Part shown: positions 24,267-27,693 of the stretch, piece by piece
Position numbering within the stretch: the first letter of the stretch is position 1
Layout: the number at the start of each line of letters is the position of its first letter
NCBI GenBank assembly: GCA_003280185.1
Contig: QCFP01000009.1
Location: 1 to 27,693, forward strand
From: Prochlorococcus sp. AG-363-L02
GTDB taxonomy: Bacteria; Cyanobacteriota; Cyanobacteriia; PCC-6307; Cyanobiaceae
Direction: 5' to 3'
Length of the DNA stretch: 27,693 nucleotides
The notes under the pieces: generated by a model
The model's database searches: none
Told to the model about the DNA's origin: nothing
Seen by the model: the letters and a program-made list of their open reading frames with translations, nothing else
Translations under genes and position numbers: made by a program

Positions 24267-25027
24267 ATGTTGTTCTACTAGCTGGCGGATCAGGAACAAG
24301 ACTTTCTGAATACACAAATAAAATACCTAAACCGATGATACCTATCGGTAATAGGCCCATCTTATGGCATATTATGCGTCGTTATGCACACTTTGGCCAT
24401 AATGAATTCATTGTGGCACTAGGCTATAAGTCTGAAATAATTAAAGAGTATTTTGTTAACTATAGAGCATTAAATGCAGATTTTACGATTGACTTATCAA
24501 CTGGAGAGTTAGAGGGACACGGATATGATAACAACAACTGGAAAGTAACATTATTAGATACAGGATTAGATACTATGACAGGTGGTCGACTTAAAAGGAC
24601 CGAAAAGTTTCTAAAAAATAAACCATTTATGTTGACATATGGGGATGGATTATCAGACCTGGATATCAACAAATTGCTTAAGTTTCATACTTCCCATGGA
24701 CGCATGGTTACAGTTACTGCAGTAAGGCCAATTGCAAGATTTGGTGAGCTGGAGATAGAGAAAGGGGAAGTCCGCAAATTTCAAGAAAAGCCTCAAATGA
24801 AGGCAGGTTGGATCAATGGTGGTTATTTTATAATTGAGCCAGAATTTCTAGATCTAATAAAAGGTGACAATACAGTTTTAGAAAAAGAGCCCCTAGAAAA
24901 AGCTTGCGAATTGGGAGAATTAATGGCTTATACTCATGATGGATTTTGGCAGTGTATAGACACTAAGCGTGATCTTGATTTGTTAACGAACTTATGGAAA
25001 ATTAACCAAGCGCCCTGGATAATTTAA
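24263..25027 (+). CDS. rfbF: Glucose-1-phosphate cytidylyltransferase
   Basis: Makes CDP-glucose from CTP and glucose-1-phosphate, the entry step for CDP-deoxysugars. The 254-aa protein starts VVLLAGGSGTRLSEYTNKIP with the nucleotidyltransferase signature and the Lys of KPMIPIGNRPILWHIM. The metal-binding Asp is in TYGDGLSDLDI (Asp128), and TAVRPIARFGELEI and KPQMKAGWINGGYF are typical of RfbF. Length agrees with the family. The start is a GTG overlapping the epimerase stop (GTGA), and its TAA shares one base with the next ATG (TAATG), so the operon is tightly coupled. It encodes the step before rfbG although it lies after it. Confidence 0.95.
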   Translation: MNVVLLAGGSGTRLSEYTNKIPKPMIPIGNRPILWHIMRRYAHFGHNEFIVALGYKSEIIKEYFVNYRALNADFTIDLSTGELEGHGYDNNNWKVTLLDTGLDTMTGGRLKRTEKFLKNKPFMLTYGDGLSDLDINKLLKFHTSHGRMVTVTAVRPIARFGELEIEKGEVRKFQEKPQMKAGWINGGYFIIEPEFLDLIKGDNTVLEKEPLEKACELGELMAYTHDGFWQCIDTKRDLDLLTNLWKINQAPWII

Positions 25028-26151
25028 TGCAAAAAGAAACAATAAGGCTTTCTAAGCCAATTATTGGTATTGAAGAGAAAAATGCTGTCTTGGATGTTCT
25101 CTCAACAGAGAGATTAGGGATGGGAGATGTAGTAGAGAAATTTGAAAATCAATTAGGTAAATTGCTAAAAAGGGAGGCTACATGCTGTGTAAATGGGACA
25201 TCTGGCTTGCACCTAGCATTACAAGCTTGTGGAATAGGAGTAGGCGACGAGGTTCTAGTACAATCTCTGACCTATGTTGCTAGCTTCCAAGCAATATCCG
25301 CATGTGGGGCCACACCAATACCTTGTGATGTAAAAGCGGAATCACTCACGTTGGATATTGAAGACGTTAAAAGGAAGCTTAATCCAAAATCGAAAGCAAT
25401 AATGCCTGTCCATTTCGCAGGAGATGTAGGAGAATTGGATGCAGTTTATGAATTAGCAAAATCCAACTCTTTAAGAGTGATAGAAGATGCTGCTCATGCT
25501 TTTGGGAGCTCATATAATAATAAAAGAGTAGGATCTTTTGGAGATATATGTTGTTTCAGTTTCGATGGGATAAAAAACATAACAAGTGGAGAAGGAGGGT
25601 GCGTGGTTTCAAATGACAAAAATGTTATTAGTCTCATAAAAAATGCCAGACTTCTTGGAATTAAAAATGATACTGAGAAACGATTTGGTAACACAAGGTC
25701 GTGGCATTTTGACGTTAGTAATCAAGGTTGGAGATATCATATGAGTGACATAATGGCCGCTATAGGTATAGAGCAATTAAAGAAATTGGATTATTTCATC
25801 AAGAGAAGACGTAAGCTGGCTCGTTTATATGATGCTATCTTTTTGCAAAATGATAAAGTTACTGCCTTTAATAGAAATTATCATGAAGTGGTGCCACATA
25901 TATATTCGATACTACTACCAAATGAAACGAACAGGGACCAGCTAAGGAATAAGCTCCTTGATGTAGGAATCGAAACGGGAGTACATTATATGCCAAATCA
26001 CAAATTAAACCTGTATAAAACAAATGAAATCTCTAGCTTAAAAAATACTGAGGAGGTCTACCCTAGGCTCATCTCATTACCCCTACATCCAGGACTGGAA
26101 GAATATCACATAGAATATATTACATCTGAAGTTAATAAACTCTTAGGGTAA
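25027..26151 (+). CDS. DegT/DnrJ/EryC1/StrS-family sugar aminotransferase
   Basis: PLP enzyme of 374 aa expected to transaminate a nucleotide keto-deoxysugar. It has CCVNGTSGLHLALQACGI (PLP phosphate loop) at 53-70, VIEDAAHAFGSSY with the ring-binding Asp154 at 151-163, and FSFDGIKNITSGEGG at 177-191 with the Schiff-base lysine at Lys183. Because Lys is present, it should be an aminotransferase rather than the RfbH/ColD-type dehydratase, in which that lysine is His. The His usually found two residues after SF is Asp here. Its start overlaps the rfbF stop by one base. The likely substrate is CDP-4-keto-6-deoxyglucose or its epimer. Residues about 251-283 are duplicated, inverted, at the window end. 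Confidence 0.92.
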   Translation: MQKETIRLSKPIIGIEEKNAVLDVLSTERLGMGDVVEKFENQLGKLLKREATCCVNGTSGLHLALQACGIGVGDEVLVQSLTYVASFQAISACGATPIPCDVKAESLTLDIEDVKRKLNPKSKAIMPVHFAGDVGELDAVYELAKSNSLRVIEDAAHAFGSSYNNKRVGSFGDICCFSFDGIKNITSGEGGCVVSNDKNVISLIKNARLLGIKNDTEKRFGNTRSWHFDVSNQGWRYHMSDIMAAIGIEQLKKLDYFIKRRRKLARLYDAIFLQNDKVTAFNRNYHEVVPHIYSILLPNETNRDQLRNKLLDVGIETGVHYMPNHKLNLYKTNEISSLKNTEEVYPRLISLPLHPGLEEYHIEYITSEVNKLLG

Positions 26152-26227
26152 TAAAGAACCTCTTGAATAGTTGACTAATTTAGCCTATAAGGCTCAACTT
26201 AGTTTGAAGAGATTCGTTGAAAATAGA

Positions 26228-27556
26228 TCAGGCAATATCTTGCTCCAAAAGAATCAATGGATTATAAGATTTAAATTCAATATTGGGAAACTTGTTAAAA
26301 TTCAAAAACTCCTTAAGTTTAGTGATGCTTGTCGATTCATCTAATACTTCAATGTACTTGTTGAATTGGTAAAATATATTCGGGCATAAATAGCAGGAAT
26401 TTCTATAAATGATAAGCCTATCAATTCCTGAAGTGCATAGCTCGATCGAGGAGCTACTTGATGAAGGGGATAATATGATTCCGTAAGGATAATTAGTTAA
26501 CTTATCAATTATCTGAATTTTAATTTCAGTTGAGAGAGTTTCCGAGAGGGTCTCTAAAGTTTTAAGGGATAGGGAGGGGTGAGGCTTATAAAATATTTCG
26601 GTATAATTAAAATTTTTTATAATCTTACTAACTATTTCAAATGCTGCACTATCTTCCTGTGGCAAATAACTACCTAAGATTAGAATCGACTTCTTATTTT
26701 TGTCTGAAAGAAGAGATGACTTTGCAAGTTCAGATATGCTTGTAGAATTTGGTCGTTTTCGAAGAGACCTTATATTTAGCCTATTTAATGGCCACTTCAT
26801 AAATTTACATAGAAAATCATATTGATATTGATTTAAAACTATGAGTTGATTTGGAGAATAGGAGAAGGAAAATTTTATACGCTTATTTTCTGGTGTTGTA
26901 ATATTTAAGGCGTGTATAAAGCCTTTAGTTATGATATTATAATTAGTTGATACTCTTATTAAGAGTTTTTCCCATAGCTGTCCTTCATAAGGAAAGACTA
27001 TATAAGTTGGATTTATATAAGATAACACCAAAGAAAACAGGTTGATTTGCAGCTCACATTGGCTCCTCAATAAAGAAAAAGGGTTTAAATTCTTTAAAAG
27101 CCATAAAACAGATTTAAGAGGAAAAGTAGAGCTTAAATCTGCAAAATTAATTTCCGAGATTAATTTGTGGTCTCCTTCTTTGAAGAGATAAAGACTTATA
27201 TGATATTTATCAAGCATGGCTAAATAATAAGAAGTTGAATATTGATAGGAACCAAAATATTTATCAACAATTTTAGAAGGACTATGTGAGATATACGTCA
27301 GGCTTATAGGATAAGTAACAATAAGAGGTAATCTGGGCAATTCACTAACTATAAATAAATGTTTTGTTCGAAATAGGCTATATAGAAACTTCAGATTTAA
27401 TTGGCAGTAAATACCAAGTTTCCTCTGAAGACCTTTCAGGTGAAGGAAATCTTGATTTCTTATCTTTTTAATTGGAACACCCCATTCATAAGAAGACAAA
27501 CTTACAAGGTTTGTAAGCTCAATTTTCGTTAGTTTGATATAGTCAATTAAACTCAT
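26228..27556 (-). CDS. Putative surface-carbohydrate biosynthesis protein (GT-B-like)
   Basis: A 442-aa protein without a firm family call. It resembles a group of surface carbohydrate biosynthesis proteins (TIGR04326-like) in one central motif, FPYEGQLWEKLLI at 188-200. It also has elements of the C-terminal half of GT-B/capsule transferases: SILILGSYLPQ at 290-300, YKPHPSLS at 323-330 and a Ser-run followed by IELCTSG at 365-377. The N-terminal 180 residues are hydrophobic and aromatic-rich but have no clear signal peptide. The gene is visibly more AT-rich than the core genes on the left. It follows a truncated DegT copy by 19 bases on the same strand and is convergent with the CDP-sugar operon. 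Function in glycan assembly is inference. Confidence 0.75.
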   Translation of the reverse strand: MSLIDYIKLTKIELTNLVSLSSYEWGVPIKKIRNQDFLHLKGLQRKLGIYCQLNLKFLYSLFRTKHLFIVSELPRLPLIVTYPISLTYISHSPSKIVDKYFGSYQYSTSYYLAMLDKYHISLYLFKEGDHKLISEINFADLSSTFPLKSVLWLLKNLNPFSLLRSQCELQINLFSLVLSYINPTYIVFPYEGQLWEKLLIRVSTNYNIITKGFIHALNITTPENKRIKFSFSYSPNQLIVLNQYQYDFLCKFMKWPLNRLNIRSLRKRPNSTSISELAKSSLLSDKNKKSILILGSYLPQEDSAAFEIVSKIIKNFNYTEIFYKPHPSLSLKTLETLSETLSTEIKIQIIDKLTNYPYGIILSPSSSSSSIELCTSGIDRLIIYRNSCYLCPNIFYQFNKYIEVLDESTSITKLKEFLNFNKFPNIEFKSYNPLILLEQDIA

Positions 27557-27575
27557 GGCGTCTCAGTTTGAATAA

Positions 27576-27693
27576 CTAGGGATCATCAAGTAATCTATTA
27601 AAAGCAGTAACATAATCATTTTGCAAAAAGATAGCATAAAATAAACGAGCCCGCTTACGTCTACTCTTGATGAAATAATCCAATATCTTTAAT
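27576..27693 (-). pseudogene. Truncated second DegT-family aminotransferase (enters from beyond window)
   Basis: The minus strand is open from the window edge to TAG at 27576-27578. It reads KILDYFIKSRRKRARLFYAI then FLQNDYVTAFNR before a novel end, LLDDP. Up to FNR it is the same sequence as residues 251-283 of the DegT aminotransferase at 25027-26151, in the same frame. It then stops about 90 residues short of the normal C-terminus. It is therefore either the 3' remnant of a duplicated aminotransferase or the end of a chimeric gene; only 118 bases are visible. Confidence 0.75.
27594..27693 (-). repeat. Inverted 100-bp repeat of 25776-25875
   Basis: Reverse complement of this segment aligns without gaps to 25776-25875, with 8 mismatches by my count (about 92% identity), and similarity stops sharply at AATAGA. 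The repeat reaches the window edge, so its full length is unknown. The two copies flank the surface-carbohydrate gene in opposite orientation. Confidence 0.9.

Noticed and set aside
25027..26151. Assignment of the DegT gene as RfbH (CDP-4-keto-6-deoxyglucose 3-dehydratase)
   Set aside because: The active-site position carries Lys (FDGIKN) as in aminotransferases, whereas RfbH/ColD enzymes have His there.

Overview
The window looks like chromosome from a marine picocyanobacterium, most probably Prochlorococcus and perhaps a low-light lineage. This rests on gene content (CP12 without its N-terminal cysteine pair, a SulP/BicA-like plus SbtA/SbtB bicarbonate uptake set, a cyanobacterial DUF2301 membrane protein, a metal-site-aspartate HemB), compact AT-rich DNA with short intergenic gaps, and many TTG/GTG starts. 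The genus call is inference; no rRNA or other marker gene is present.

Layout. (1) 1-3291: 3' part of an FtsH protease, a KDPG-aldolase family gene (eda), and convergent aroC. (2) 3292-4342: a loosely coded stretch with no recognised family, holding a minus-strand terminator-like hairpin, a small membrane-protein frame without a normal start (readable from an ATG only through a -1 frame change), and a small lipoprotein. (3) 4343-6992: an AspA/AstE-family deacylase, divergent from a glutathionyl-hydroquinone-reductase-like gene that overlaps a DUF2301 membrane protein gene. (4) 6993-7888: about 680 bases with at most one broken small gene, then cp12, followed by a 24-bp perfect hairpin. (5) 7984-14307: a minus-strand run of housekeeping genes: a small conserved-looking ORF, obg, mutS2, a VOC/glyoxalase-like gene, hemB and a dnaJ-like gene. 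(6) 14494-17614: an inorganic-carbon uptake block, with a BicA-like SulP transporter, SbtA and its PII-like partner SbtB. (7) 17669-19053: a thioredoxin-reductase-like flavoprotein without an evident NADPH motif, and a 47-residue single-span membrane protein. (8) 19483-27693: accessory, surface-glycan island DNA, visibly more AT-rich. It has a membrane protein with a hexapeptide tandem repeat, an exported Amidase_2 protein, a GT2 glycosyltransferase, a tightly overlapping CDP-sugar operon (rfbG, RmlC-like epimerase, rfbF, DegT aminotransferase), a surface-carbohydrate protein, and an inverted, truncated copy of the DegT gene at the window edge.

How the parts fit. The BicA/SbtA/SbtB block and cp12 belong to carbon acquisition and Calvin-cycle control. 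The CDP-sugar operon would convert glucose-1-phosphate to CDP-glucose, then CDP-4-keto-6-deoxyglucose, then probably an epimerised and/or aminated deoxysugar for a surface polysaccharide, with the GT2 and the terminal surface-carbohydrate protein as assembly enzymes. No single, clearly new multi-gene system is proven here. The strongest unexplained signals are the repeat-bearing membrane protein, the inverted aminotransferase remnant, the NADPH-motif-less TrxR, the slippery-heptamer frame break at 3734-3969, and the perfect hairpin behind cp12.
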